A stretch of 64,000 nt of DNA from an uncultured SAR86 cluster bacterium (GTDB lineage: Bacteria; Pseudomonadota; Gammaproteobacteria; Magnimaribacterales; D2472), in the NCBI GenBank assembly GCA_902617045.1, contig CACMVA010000001.1, positions 210,902 through 274,901 of the forward strand. The letters run 5' to 3'. Positions 9,299-18,097 of this stretch are shown in pieces (position 1 is the first letter of the stretch; the number at the start of each line of letters is the position of its first letter). The position numbers and the translations under genes were made by a program. Under the pieces are notes generated by a model. The model saw only the letters and a program-made list of their open reading frames with translations, made no database searches and was not told the DNA's origin.

Positions 9299-10120
9299 TT
9301 ATACCAATTTTTTGAAAAAATCTCCTAAAACAGGTAAAAAATCGCTTTTAATTGAATTATTTCTAAAGGCTATAAAGAATGGATTTAGTATTGAATCCTC
9401 CTTTGCATAAGTCAATTCCTCATAATCTCCAATTTTGATAACACTTCCGCCCTTTTGGTTAAGGACTGCATGAGCAGCAGCTATATCCCATTCAGAAGTA
9501 GGACCAAATCTAGGGTATATGTCAGCCTCATTATCTGCCAAACTACATAGTTTCAATGAACTACCCTTCTCAACAATCTCATAGCCAATGTTTTGTGACT
9601 CAATGTAATTAAGAAAAGCAGTATCTTTGTCACTTTTATGACTTTTGCTCATTACAATTCTTAACTTATCAGAAGAATCATTTTGTGACTGAACATCCTC
9701 AAAAATAGATCCATGCCAAATTTTTCCAGTTACAGGTGCGCCAACAATACCAAATACAACTTTCTTATTGTTAATCATTGCAATATTTACGGTAAATTCC
9801 CCAGTTTTATTAATAAACTCTTTAGTCCCATCAAGAGGATCAACTAGCCAATATGTTTGGTCTAGACTTTTTATTAGATCCTCACTAAAAGTTTCCTCTG
9901 AGATAATTGAAATATCTTTTGAAATTTTTTCTAATGAATTTAATATTATTTCATTAGATTTTTTATCTGCTTTTGTTAAAGGAGAACCGTCTGATTTTTC
10001 TTCTTGATCAAAGCTATCAGAATTATAAATCTGCATAATTTCATCTGAGGCAAGATTAACGCATTCTTTTAGAGCATCTAAATGATTATCAAAAAAAGTT
10101 TTACTTACCATTTTATTCAA
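9299..10120 (-). CDS. cysQ: 3'(2'),5'-bisphosphate nucleotidase, inositol-monophosphatase family
   Basis: Converts 3'-phosphoadenosine 5'-phosphate (PAP) to AMP, recycling the by-product of sulfate assimilation. Mg-binding motifs are SEETFSED from residue 74, the hallmark DPLDGTKEF at 94-102, and the C-terminal EWDIAAAHAVLNQKGG. 273 residues fits CysQ. The frame can start at TTG 10120, overlapping the phosphatase stop as TTGA, or at ATG 10111. I keep the TTG because the same TTGA junction recurs in this window, but the ATG is possible. It is third in a run with two phosphatases. Confidence 0.9.
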   Translation of the reverse strand: MNKMVSKTFFDNHLDALKECVNLASDEIMQIYNSDSFDQEEKSDGSPLTKADKKSNEIILNSLEKISKDISIISEETFSEDLIKSLDQTYWLVDPLDGTKEFINKTGEFTVNIAMINNKKVVFGIVGAPVTGKIWHGSIFEDVQSQNDSSDKLRIVMSKSHKSDKDTAFLNYIESQNIGYEIVEKGSSLKLCSLADNEADIYPRFGPTSEWDIAAAHAVLNQKGGSVIKIGDYEELTYAKEDSILNPFFIAFRNNSIKSDFLPVLGDFFKKLV

Positions 10121-11244
10121 ATACTACAACTTTGGTTATCAAGATTTTTGTAATCAATTGCTTCAAGGATTTTATAATGGATGTCTGTATTATCCATCAA
10201 TCCTTGAAATAGTTCTGCTCCAGGACCATAAGCATGCACTCCAACAGGAATCGAGGTGTGTCTTCCAGTACCCCATTGAACAACAACTTTGTCATCGTCT
10301 TGCTTAAGAATTTGTAATCCTCCAGTTTCATGATCAGAAGTAACTATTAACAGTGTCTCGTTATCTTCATTTACAAAGTTAATCAAATCTCCAATGGTTA
10401 AATCAAAATCTTTAAACTCCTCTATCATTTCATTTGCATCGTTATCGTGTGCAGCCCAATCTATTTGACTGCCTTCGGTCATTAAAAAGAACCCATTACA
10501 CTGGCTTTTCAAATGATTTAATGCAAAATTTGTCATTTCTCTTTGGGTTGGTTTTTCATTTGATCGCTCAATGCCGTCATCGTCAAAAAGACCAATAAGC
10601 TTTTTAGAATGATCAAAATTTAATTGCAGAGACTCTTTCTCTGTGAGCACATAGTGCGTGTCATTAATTTTATTTAAATCAAAGAATTCTTTACCTCCTC
10701 CTAAAGCAATATCAATTGAAGAATTAATAAGCTGATTAGCTATATTTTTGTATTCATATCTGCTATCAATGTGAGCATATAAAGCTGCAGGCGTCGCATG
10801 AGTTACTGAAGATGTTGCGACTATGCCCGAGATATAACCTTTTTTATGAAGCATTTCTACAATGGTGGCTAATTTTTTTTTGTCTGGATCCAATGACAAA
10901 TATCTATTTTTTGTTTTATATCCAGTTGACCATGCTGTTGCTGCTGCTGCCGAATCTGTATATGCATTGTTATAAGAATGGGTTAAAGAGGAACCGACAT
11001 ATGGGATTTGATCAATAAAAAGTCTATGGTCTAGGCCACCAATTGCAATTCGGGACAAAGTAATTTGGTTTGGTCCAACCCCATCTCCAATAGCAAGAAT
11101 TATATTCTTAGCTTTTAAATTATCGGGAAAATCTTTTATTTCAATATATTCTGTTTCTTTTGAACCGATTGTAATCGACTCAGTTTTTTCTGAAAAATTA
11201 CATGACGAAACTGATAATATTAATAGAACAAAAATATATTTCAT
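10117..11244 (-). CDS. alkaline phosphatase (PhoA family) lipoprotein
   Basis: Hydrolyses phosphomonoesters at the cell envelope. The chosen ATG at 11244 gives 375 residues with a lipoprotein signal (hydrophobic run, then SVSSC, Cys15), eight bases after the preceding gene. The frame extends upstream to 11340, but that would overlap the neighbour and bury the signal. The first metal Asp is in AIGDGVGPNQ (Asp54), the nucleophile is Ser98 in YTDSAAAATAW, and TSDHETGG and GRHTSIPVGV supply zinc ligands. It is shorter than E. coli PhoA. With its neighbours it suggests phosphate scavenging from organic phosphate. No PhoB box was recognised. Confidence 0.93.
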   Translation of the reverse strand: MKYIFVLLILSVSSCNFSEKTESITIGSKETEYIEIKDFPDNLKAKNIILAIGDGVGPNQITLSRIAIGGLDHRLFIDQIPYVGSSLTHSYNNAYTDSAAAATAWSTGYKTKNRYLSLDPDKKKLATIVEMLHKKGYISGIVATSSVTHATPAALYAHIDSRYEYKNIANQLINSSIDIALGGGKEFFDLNKINDTHYVLTEKESLQLNFDHSKKLIGLFDDDGIERSNEKPTQREMTNFALNHLKSQCNGFFLMTEGSQIDWAAHDNDANEMIEEFKDFDLTIGDLINFVNEDNETLLIVTSDHETGGLQILKQDDDKVVVQWGTGRHTSIPVGVHAYGPGAELFQGLMDNTDIHYKILEAIDYKNLDNQSCSI

Positions 11245-11251
11245 AAATAGA

Positions 11252-12079
11252 TTATGGATTAAGAGTTTCTTTTCTTTTTTGAATTGCTTCATCCTCAGAT
11301 TCAGGCATTTCATCATATATAGATAGTTCCCATCTTCCATATGTTGGGTTTGTGATCATGAACCATTTTGATCCCCACATATCAGAATATTTTTTAGCTA
11401 ATTTTTTTCTATCAGAATGAAAAACGTATGCTTCTTTAGTTGAGATGAAGTCTGTGAGCTGGTCTCCAAGTAAAAGAACTATCCTATAATTTTCAGCAAT
11501 ATTTTTTCTTCTCTCCGTCTTATCTCTAACATTTTCATCTACTCTCATTAATAAAGTATTTACGTTATCGTCGAAAGGTAATCCTAAATTTTTTAAATTT
11601 TTAATTGTAGGTTCTCTAAAAGACTCGAGCCTATTGGTTACATAGAAAATTTTTACGTTATTGTCATTTGCGTAGTGAAGGAATTCATAGACACCTTCAA
11701 CTGCAGTGGCCTTAGATTCATTTACCCATTTAGACCATCCATTTGGATATGATAATCCGGATAAAATTGTTCTAGATTGGAAGGATGAGTTATCTAAGAC
11801 CGTTTCATCAACATCTATAATTATTGCAGGAATTTTGCCTGCGAAATTACCTTTTTGTTCTAATGCTGCAGTCCATGTGTTATCTTGAAGAGCAATATCA
11901 AGAGCTTTAGAAGCATTATTAAATGTTTGAATATTATTTGCGGCGAATTCTGTTGAGGTTTGAACGTAAAGCACTGATAGCATAGATTGCTCTTGGAATG
12001 ATTTATCCTTTTCAGAGGCAAAAGAATGCCCATTAGTGACAGTAATTAATAAGAAAAGTATAGGCTTTAGTGATTTCAT
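11252..12079 (-). CDS. secreted acid phosphatase, HAD class IIIB, e(P4)-like
   Basis: A 275-residue HAD-fold phosphatase. A Sec signal peptide covers about residues 1-21 (hydrophobic LFLLITV, cut near SFA). Motif I is DVDETVLDNS at 89-98, with Asp89 as nucleophile and Asp91 as acid/base; motif II is FYVTNRLES, and the late acidic motif is LLLGDQLTDF. Haemophilus e(P4) relatives dephosphorylate nucleotides such as NMN. There is no lipobox Cys, so it is probably periplasmic. It heads the run with alkaline phosphatase and CysQ, and a likely promoter lies just upstream. Confidence 0.92.
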   Translation of the reverse strand: MKSLKPILFLLITVTNGHSFASEKDKSFQEQSMLSVLYVQTSTEFAANNIQTFNNASKALDIALQDNTWTAALEQKGNFAGKIPAIIIDVDETVLDNSSFQSRTILSGLSYPNGWSKWVNESKATAVEGVYEFLHYANDNNVKIFYVTNRLESFREPTIKNLKNLGLPFDDNVNTLLMRVDENVRDKTERRKNIAENYRIVLLLGDQLTDFISTKEAYVFHSDRKKLAKKYSDMWGSKWFMITNPTYGRWELSIYDEMPESEDEAIQKRKETLNP

Positions 12080-12087
12080 TGTTTAAG

Positions 12088-12112
12088 AGCATTATAATGC
12101 TTAGATTATAAT
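12088..12112. promoter_or_regulatory. divergent promoter region with perfect 14-base palindrome
   Basis: AGCATTATAATGCT at 12088-12101 is a perfect palindrome in the 50-base gap between the acid phosphatase and the 52-residue small gene. It contains TATAAT in both directions; another TATAAT lies at 12107-12112. Toward the phosphatase, TTAACT (12120 to 12115) stands 18 bases before TATAAT (12096 to 12091), a plausible promoter. The palindrome may be a repressor site, but no regulator can be named. Confidence 0.4.
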
Positions 12113-12129
12113 TAAGTTAAAAATTATTT

Positions 12130-12288
12130 ATGGATAATAAAATTTTAGAGAATTTAGAAAAATTAAAAAAAATGCTTGTTCTTCTTAGTGAGGAAAGAAA
12201 AGTTGTTTTATCTCATCACAAAACATTTGAACATGTAGAAAAAATGAGATCGATTGTTAATGAATCTATAGAAATGGCGAATAAATAA
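12130..12288 (+). CDS. 52-residue coiled-coil small protein coupled to dienoyl-CoA isomerase gene
   Basis: An ATG at 12130 opens a 52-codon frame ending TAA at 12286-12288; that stop shares its last base with the next gene's ATG (TAATG). The peptide is rich in Glu, Lys and Leu with heptad spacing (ILENLEKLKKMLVLLSEE at the start, HVEKMRSIVNESIEMANK at the end), so one or two amphipathic helices are likely. I do not recognise the family. The start/stop coupling is the main evidence that it is real; a clear Shine-Dalgarno is missing. Confidence 0.6.
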   Translation: MDNKILENLEKLKKMLVLLSEERKVVLSHHKTFEHVEKMRSIVNESIEMANK

Positions 12289-13154
12289 TGACAAATAAAA
12301 AATATAAATGCTTTGACCTTAATGTATCAGATAATATAGCAAATCTAGTTTTGTCTAGGCCTGATGAGCTTAACACAATGTCGAGAGACTTCTGGGTAGA
12401 GCTTGGAAGCATACTAGAAGACATTAATAGAAATTCTGACATAAGAGTTGTTGTTATGTCGTCCACGGGTAAACATTTTTGTGCCGGAATGGACTTGAGT
12501 GCTTTTTCAAATGGAGTTGAGGATATTCCAGATGACAAAAAACCGGATAGTGCAAGAATCGGTGAAGCTTTGTATAGAGTTGCAAAGGAACTTCAAGGAT
12601 ATATTAGTAATTTAGAAAAAATTAGAGTTCCTGTTATTGCTGCTATCCATGGTGGCTGTATTGGGGGTGCTGTAGATATGGTTACAGCATGTGACATCAG
12701 GCTTGCATCAAAAGAAGCTTTTTTCTGTATACAAGAAATTAATATTGGTATGGCAGCTGATGTAGGAACTCTTCAAAGACTACCAAAAATTATTCCTGAT
12801 TCTAAAATGAGAGAGATGGCCTATACAGGTAGAAGAATGTATGCAGATGAGGCAAAAGAATCTGGCTTAATAAGTGATATGTATGAAACTCAAGAAGAAA
12901 TGCTTGAGGGTGCCAATAAGTTAGCAAAAGAAATAGCTTCAAAATCTCCAGTAGCAATATATGGACTTAAAGCAGTAATGAATTACTCAAGAGACCACAG
13001 TGTAAGTGACGGTCTTGAATACAATGCTTTGTGGAGCGGCGCAATGCTAAGTCAGAAAGATATGACTGAAGCTATAACTGCTAATATGGAAAAAAGAGAT
13101 GCATCGTTCGATGATATGGTCGATGTTAAAAAGTTTAACGAATCGGGCTCTTAA
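12288..13154 (+). CDS. crotonase-family enzyme, ECH1-type delta(3,5)-delta(2,4)-dienoyl-CoA isomerase
   Basis: 288 residues with a full crotonase fold. The oxyanion-hole segments are HFCAGMDLSAF (63-73) and IHGGCIGGAVDMVTACDIR (120-138). The pair of acidic residues that marks eukaryotic ECH1 is kept with the same eight-residue spacing, Glu150 and Asp158 in CIQEINIGMAADVGTLQRLP. ECH1 shifts double bonds during breakdown of unsaturated fatty acids with odd-numbered double bonds. That activity is inferred from these residues; a general enoyl-CoA hydratase is the alternative. It converges on yaaA, and their stop codons overlap in TTAA. Confidence 0.88.
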   Translation: MTNKKYKCFDLNVSDNIANLVLSRPDELNTMSRDFWVELGSILEDINRNSDIRVVVMSSTGKHFCAGMDLSAFSNGVEDIPDDKKPDSARIGEALYRVAKELQGYISNLEKIRVPVIAAIHGGCIGGAVDMVTACDIRLASKEAFFCIQEINIGMAADVGTLQRLPKIIPDSKMREMAYTGRRMYADEAKESGLISDMYETQEEMLEGANKLAKEIASKSPVAIYGLKAVMNYSRDHSVSDGLEYNALWSGAMLSQKDMTEAITANMEKRDASFDDMVDVKKFNESGS

Positions 13155-13921
13155 GATTTTCTAAGAAATACAGGAACAGTTGCTGTGGATTCAGCTTTTG
13201 AATACTTATACCCATCCACATCAAACCCAGATAAGTCTTCAAAATTAGTTACCTTATTTTGAATTATCCATTTAGCCATAAGGCCTCTAGCTTTCTTTGC
13301 ATAGAAACTGATAATTTTATAATTACCGTTCTTATAATCTTTAAATGTTGGAGTAACGACATTAATGTCTTCAGGTAATTTTCCTAAAACTGTAAAGTAC
13401 TCTTTTGACGCTAGATTAATTAAAAGATCTGACCTTTGAACTTTCAATTCATTTAAAACATTTTTTTGGACCTTATCACCCCAAAATTCGTAGAGATTCT
13501 TTCCTTCTGAAGTTTCTAATTTTGTTCCCATCTCAAGCCTATATGGTTTCATTAGATCCAATGGTCTCAATATCCCATATAACCCAGATAGAATCCTTAT
13601 ATGCTTTTGAGCAAATTTCATTTCAGCATTATTTAGATCCTCAGCTTGGAGTCCTTGATATACGTCTCCTTTAAAAACAAGCATTGAAGGCTTCGAATCA
13701 GCAGATACTTTTTTTGCTGGAGACCATGATTGGTATCTATCGAAGTTCAGTGCGGCAAGTTTATCGCTTAACCCCATTAAAGATGCAATATCTTTTGGTT
13801 CTTTTGTTTTTAAGTTATTTATGAGTTTTGAGGATTGACTCAAAAATGCAGGCACAGAATAATCATGATTTGATTCAAATTCATAATCAAGTGTTTTTGC
13901 TGGAGAAAGTACTATAATCAT
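13151..13921 (-). CDS. yaaA: peroxide stress protein YaaA (UPF0246)
   Basis: 256 residues beginning MIIVLSPAKTLDYE, the family hallmark, with VFKGDVYQGLQA and RILSGLYGILRPLDLMKPYRLEMG following. In E. coli YaaA is an OxyR-regulated protein that lowers free iron during peroxide stress and binds DNA through a helix-hairpin-helix. Whether OxyR acts here is unknown. It shares a palindromic TTAA stop with the convergent isomerase gene, and is divergent from the TRAP permease genes across 38 bases. Confidence 0.95.
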   Translation of the reverse strand: MIIVLSPAKTLDYEFESNHDYSVPAFLSQSSKLINNLKTKEPKDIASLMGLSDKLAALNFDRYQSWSPAKKVSADSKPSMLVFKGDVYQGLQAEDLNNAEMKFAQKHIRILSGLYGILRPLDLMKPYRLEMGTKLETSEGKNLYEFWGDKVQKNVLNELKVQRSDLLINLASKEYFTVLGKLPEDINVVTPTFKDYKNGNYKIISFYAKKARGLMAKWIIQNKVTNFEDLSGFDVDGYKYSKAESTATVPVFLRKS

Positions 13922-13959
13922 GGCTGTATTTTAACGAATACATAGAGGCATATTCAATA

Positions 13960-14430
13960 ATGTTTATAGAAAAAGGCATAAATTCTTTAGGAAAATTCAT
14001 ATCATTGATGATTCCAGTGATGACAGTATTGATGATAGTGATAATAGTCGCCAGATATTTCTTTGGTATTGGGCTTACAGGACTTCAAGAATTTGTAATG
14101 TATCTTCATGCATTCATATTTCTTGGTTGCGCAGGATATGTTCACTACAAAGATGAGCATGTCAGAGTAGATATCTTTTATAGAGACTCATCTAATTCAT
14201 ACAAAGATAATGTAAATTTTATATTAAGCCTTTTCTTCCTGTTACCTGTTTGTTTTGTTATAGGTTTTTATTCTCTAGAGCTAATTGAGATGTCTTGGAA
14301 AATTAGAGAGGTTTCAACCGAGGCTGGTGGTCTTGGTTATGTTTACATCCAGAAAACGTTAATCATTCTTTTCCCACTTACTATGATTTTAACTTTCGCA
14401 TATCAACTAATTCATAAAAAATGGAAATAG
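13960..14430 (+). CDS. TRAP transporter small permease, DctQ type
   Basis: 156 residues with four hydrophobic segments (about 10-35, 45-65, 88-112 and 130-150) and the DctQ pattern TGLQEFVMYLHAFIFLGCAGYVHYKDEHVRVD split by a charged turn. TRAP small subunits hold the large permease in a sodium-driven uptake system for carboxylates. It overlaps dctM by 10 bases. The matching solute-binding protein is probably the lipoprotein at 18097-19182, on the opposite strand about 2.3 kb away. Confidence 0.88.
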   Translation: MFIEKGINSLGKFISLMIPVMTVLMIVIIVARYFFGIGLTGLQEFVMYLHAFIFLGCAGYVHYKDEHVRVDIFYRDSSNSYKDNVNFILSLFFLLPVCFVIGFYSLELIEMSWKIREVSTEAGGLGYVYIQKTLIILFPLTMILTFAYQLIHKKWK

Positions 14431-15758
14431 TTCCTCTTCTTCTACTTATGATAATTTGTGCTGCTTTACTGGTAGGTTTTCCAGTTGCGCTTACTCTGGC
14501 AGGTGTATCAATAATATTTGCGTTGATTTGCATTCCCTTAGGAATTTTTGATCCAACTATTTTTAAAAGTATTCCAATTAGAATTTTTGGAATTATGAAT
14601 AATGTAACGTTGCTTGCAGTTCCTCTATTTATTTTTATGGGAACTATTCTTGAAAAATCTGGTATAGCTGCAAAGATGCTTGAAAATATGGCAAAGGCTT
14701 TTAGAAGTATAAAAGGCGGATTGTCTATATCGATAATTATTGTTGGCGCTTTACTTGCAGCAAGTACAGGGATTGTTGGCGCGACTGTAGTCACTATGGG
14801 TCTAATGTCCCTCCCAATTCTAATAAATCAAGGATACGATAAAAGCTTCTCAGCTGGGTTGGTTGCATCCACTGGGACTCTTGGACAAATAATTCCACCA
14901 TCCATAGCCTTAGTTTTGCTTGGTGATGTTATGTCAAATGCTTATCAAAGAGCTCAAAATGACATGGGTATATTTTCCCAACAAACCGTAACTGTTGGAG
15001 ATTTGTTTATAGGTGCTATTGTTCCTGGAATTCTGATATGTATTGGGTATCTTATTTATACACTTTATAAAAATAGCAATAATTTAGATTTAAAAGATAC
15101 TTCAACAGAATTTGCTATAAATAAAGTTGAATTATTTAAGACGCTAGCCCTCCCAGTAGTCTTAATTTTTTTAGTTCTAGGCTCTATATTTGCAGGTATT
15201 GCAACGCCTACAGAGGCGGCTGCAATTGGAGCATTTGGTGCCTTATTAATTGCATTAATAAACAGAAAAGTTAATTTACATTTCTTAAAAGAGACTTCTG
15301 AGAAAACTGCAATTGTTTCAACAATGATTTTTACAATTCTTATTGGTGCATCAATTTTTTCACTAATATTTAGAGGTGTTGGAGGTGATGAGTTAATTGA
15401 CCTAATCTTTAATTCTCTCCCTGGAGGATCATTTACTGCTCTAATATTTGTCCTAGTTATTATTTTTTTGCTTGGTTTTATTTTAGATTTTATTGAGATT
15501 TGTTATGTAATAGTGCCACTCGTTGCTCCACCTCTTTTGATGATGGGCTTTGATCCTGTATGGCTTGCTATTTTATTTGCAATAAACTTACAAACATCAT
15601 TTTTAACTCCACCATTTGGATTTTCGCTTTTTTACTTGAGAGGGGTTGCAGATGAGAGCATACAAACTAAAGAAATATATAAAGGTGTTATTCCTTTTAT
15701 ATTAATTCAAATTATTATTCTTTTTGCAGTTATGTTGTTTCCAATTTTAATAATATAA
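14421..15758 (+). CDS. TRAP transporter large permease, DctM type
   Basis: 445 residues with about 12 membrane helices, the sodium-coupled transport subunit of a TRAP system. Family marks include PVALTLAGVSIIFAL, VPLFIFMGTILEKSGIA, LGQIIPPSIALVLLGD, GIATPTEAAAIGAFGAL and NLQTSFLTPPFGFSLFYLRG. Length and motifs fit the usual DctM. The substrate is set by the DctP partner; the nearby DctP is of the 2-oxoacid/2-hydroxyacid-binding type. An SGNH-hydrolase lipoprotein follows after six bases. Confidence 0.93.
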   Translation: MEIVPLLLLMIICAALLVGFPVALTLAGVSIIFALICIPLGIFDPTIFKSIPIRIFGIMNNVTLLAVPLFIFMGTILEKSGIAAKMLENMAKAFRSIKGGLSISIIIVGALLAASTGIVGATVVTMGLMSLPILINQGYDKSFSAGLVASTGTLGQIIPPSIALVLLGDVMSNAYQRAQNDMGIFSQQTVTVGDLFIGAIVPGILICIGYLIYTLYKNSNNLDLKDTSTEFAINKVELFKTLALPVVLIFLVLGSIFAGIATPTEAAAIGAFGALLIALINRKVNLHFLKETSEKTAIVSTMIFTILIGASIFSLIFRGVGGDELIDLIFNSLPGGSFTALIFVLVIIFLLGFILDFIEICYVIVPLVAPPLLMMGFDPVWLAILFAINLQTSFLTPPFGFSLFYLRGVADESIQTKEIYKGVIPFILIQIIILFAVMLFPILII

Positions 15759-15764
15759 GAGCTC

Positions 15765-16535
15765 ATGAATAAAAAATTCTTAATCATATCTACTTTCTTT
15801 ATCTTAATTAGCTGCTCAGATGGTTTTGTTGAATTAGAAAACAGAATCAAAATTCATGCAGAAAAGAATGGTATTGAAAAGTCTTTTTTTCAAGTTAAAA
15901 AAGAGGCTCTATATATTCAACAATGGAGCAAAGACGATACATTCATTGATGAAATTAATGAATTTAAAAGATTAGATAACGAAAATTTTCCTGGAAAAGG
16001 CAAAATTCTATTTACAGGTAGTTCAAGTATAAGGTTTTGGGATTCCTTAGAAGAAGACATGGAACCACTTGAAGTCTTAAATCGTGGTTTTGGGGGAGCA
16101 CAAATTTCTCATGTTATTCATCATTTTGAAGTTATTGTTAAGCCCTACAATCCAAAGGCTATTGTCTTTTTCTGTGGAACAAATGATCTAACTGCATTAA
16201 AGACTCCAGAAGAAACTGTGCATGATTTCAAAAAATTCTTGAGTCTTGTTAGGAATGAGTTTGGAAACATCAAAGTTTATGTAATTGGTATAAAGCCAAC
16301 TTTGGACAGACTATATCTTGATAAAGAAGAAAGGATTTTTAATAGTTTAGTTAGCTCGCTTGCAAGTGACGATGCTTACTTAGAATATATTAATATTTGG
16401 GATCCTATGCTGAATCAGGATGGGTCAAGAATGCCAGAGTTATTCATTGAGGATGGATTGCACATGAATGAAAAAGGATACGAAGTCTGGACAAAGAAAG
16501 TAAGAGAAAGTCTTGGTAAAGAATTTGATCTATAA
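15765..16535 (+). CDS. SGNH/GDSL-family hydrolase lipoprotein
   Basis: 256 residues with a lipoprotein signal ending LISC (Cys17). SGNH blocks are visible: block [11 protein letters not shown] with nucleophile Ser near residue 86, block [11 protein letters not shown], block [12 protein letters not shown], and block [15 protein letters not shown] with the catalytic Asp and His. Such enzymes remove acyl or acetyl groups from lipids or glycans; the substrate is unknown. It follows dctM by six bases and so may share its message. It converges on lipA with a six-base overlap (CTATAA). Confidence 0.88.
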   Translation: MNKKFLIISTFFILISCSDGFVELENRIKIHAEKNGIEKSFFQVKKEALYIQQWSKDDTFIDEINEFKRLDNENFPGKGKILFTGSSSIRFWDSLEEDMEPLEVLNRGFGGAQISHVIHHFEVIVKPYNPKAIVFFCGTNDLTALKTPEETVHDFKKFLSLVRNEFGNIKVYVIGIKPTLDRLYLDKEERIFNSLVSSLASDDAYLEYINIWDPMLNQDGSRMPELFIEDGLHMNEKGYEVWTKKVRESLGKEFDL

Positions 16536-17492
16536 GCCGGCGTTATTTTTTTCAAGAGCTCTCTCAGCTCTGTAACTAGATCGAACCATTGGGCCTGATA
16601 CAACTTCAAGAAAACCTTTGCTGAGACCTATTTGTCTATATCTCTCAAATTCTTCTGGTGTAACCCATCTTTCAATTGGATGATGGTTTCTAGTTGGTCT
16701 TAAATATTGACCAATTGTGACGATATCAACTTTGTTTTTTGCTAAGTCGTTCAGAGTCTGCTCTATTTCCGAATCTGTCTCACCAAGTCCAAGAATTATG
16801 CTTGTTTTAGTAAGAACTTTTGGATTAATTCGCTTTGATTCAGCAAGAACATCTAGTGTTTGTTGATAACCTGCTCTTATATCTCTAACTTGATGAGTAA
16901 GTCTCTCAACAGTTTCAATATTTTGAGCAAAAACTTCTAATCCACAATTAACTAAAGTTTCAATCGATGATGAGAGCCCTTTGAAATCTGGAGTAAGTGC
17001 TTCGACAGCGGTATTAGGATTTAATTCTTTTATTAGCTTTACAGTATTTGCAAAATGTTGAGCACCTCCGTCAGGAAGATCATCTCTATTCACTGATGTC
17101 AAAACTACATATTTAAGGTTCATAATTTCGACAGCTTTTGCGGTATTTAAAGGTTCATCTTTATCAAGCCATCCATTTGGATTACCTGTGTCAACTGAAC
17201 AAAACTTGCATGCTCTTGTGCATACAGAACCCATCAGCATAAAAGTAGCAGTTCCAGCAGACCAACACTCGCTGATATTAGGACAATGAGCCTCTTCGCA
17301 AACTGTATAAAGTTGCTTACTGTGTACTTGTTCTTTTACCTTATTAAAATTAGGATTGAATTCAGCTTTAACTTTTAGCCAGCTTGGTTTCTTTGGTGTA
17401 GGAATATCAGCGTACTTATTGAGCTTTTGACCATTTTTTATAGCCTTTATACCATCTCTATTTGTAATTTTTGTAGTTGCTATTATTTCCAT
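16530..17492 (-). CDS. lipA: lipoyl synthase
   Basis: A radical-SAM enzyme that inserts two sulfurs into the octanoyl chain on lipoyl domains. The auxiliary cluster cysteines are Cys65, Cys70 and Cys76 in [12 protein letters not shown], and the radical-SAM cluster is CTRACKFC (Cys91, 95, 98). The C-terminal RSSYRAE carries the conserved serine ligand. 320 residues is normal. It lies two bases after lipB, the usual pair; lipB is transcribed first. Confidence 0.97.
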   Translation of the reverse strand: MEIIATTKITNRDGIKAIKNGQKLNKYADIPTPKKPSWLKVKAEFNPNFNKVKEQVHSKQLYTVCEEAHCPNISECWSAGTATFMLMGSVCTRACKFCSVDTGNPNGWLDKDEPLNTAKAVEIMNLKYVVLTSVNRDDLPDGGAQHFANTVKLIKELNPNTAVEALTPDFKGLSSSIETLVNCGLEVFAQNIETVERLTHQVRDIRAGYQQTLDVLAESKRINPKVLTKTSIILGLGETDSEIEQTLNDLAKNKVDIVTIGQYLRPTRNHHPIERWVTPEEFERYRQIGLSKGFLEVVSGPMVRSSYRAERALEKNNAGL

Positions 17493-17494
17493 AA

Positions 17495-18097
17495 CTAAAA
17501 TACTTTTCTTAATAAATCTATTATGATTTCATGCAATTGTAATTTAGAAATATCTTTATTTAAATCCTTTATCTGAGTAACTTCAAGGCCTTTATAACCA
17601 CAAGGATTTATTTGTTTAAATGGTGATAAATCCATATCAAAATTAATGCTTATTCCATGATAAGACTTTCCTTTTGAAATTCTTAATCCAATTGAAGCAA
17701 TTTTCTTCTTATCAACATATACACCAGGAGCTCCATCTTTAAAATTACATTCTATAGATAATTTTGAAAGTAGCTCTTTAACAAAATCTTGAATTGTTGC
17801 AACAAGTTTATTGGGGCCACAATTTAACTTCTTAACATCGAGCAAAAAATAAATAATTATCTGACCCGGTCCATGATAAGTTACTTCTCCTCCTCTATCA
17901 GACTGAACAACAGGAATTTCCTTTGAATCTAATATATGTTTTTTATCAGCAGCAGTTCCTAAAGTAAAAATAGGTGGATGTTCAAGTATCCATATCTCAT
18001 TTTTAAACGCATCTTCATTAATATGAGCTCTCATTTGCTCTAGAGTTTCATGATAATTAACAATACCAAGAGATTTAAAAGTTAAGTCTTCAAGCAC
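17495..18097 (-). CDS. lipB: octanoyl-[ACP]:protein N-octanoyltransferase
   Basis: Moves the octanoyl group from acyl carrier protein to lipoyl domains, ahead of LipA. The signature is [12 protein letters not shown] at residues 68-79, and the catalytic dyad is Lys132 (KIASIGLRI) and Cys166 ([12 protein letters not shown]). 200 residues is normal. The start is GTG at 18097, one base overlapping the TAG of the upstream solute-binding protein gene; no better ATG precedes the conserved region. Confidence 0.96.
   Translation of the reverse strand: MLEDLTFKSLGIVNYHETLEQMRAHINEDAFKNEIWILEHPPIFTLGTAADKKHILDSKEIPVVQSDRGGEVTYHGPGQIIIYFLLDVKKLNCGPNKLVATIQDFVKELLSKLSIECNFKDGAPGVYVDKKKIASIGLRISKGKSYHGISINFDMDLSPFKQINPCGYKGLEVTQIKDLNKDISKLQLHEIIIDLLRKVF

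Noticed and set aside
11244..11340. N-terminal extension of alkaline phosphatase to 11340
   Set aside because: It would overlap the acid phosphatase by 89 bases and bury a good lipoprotein signal at 11244.
12080..12129. PhoB box upstream of the phosphatases
   Set aside because: No CTGTCATA-like direct repeats were found; only the AT-rich palindrome and -10 boxes are present.
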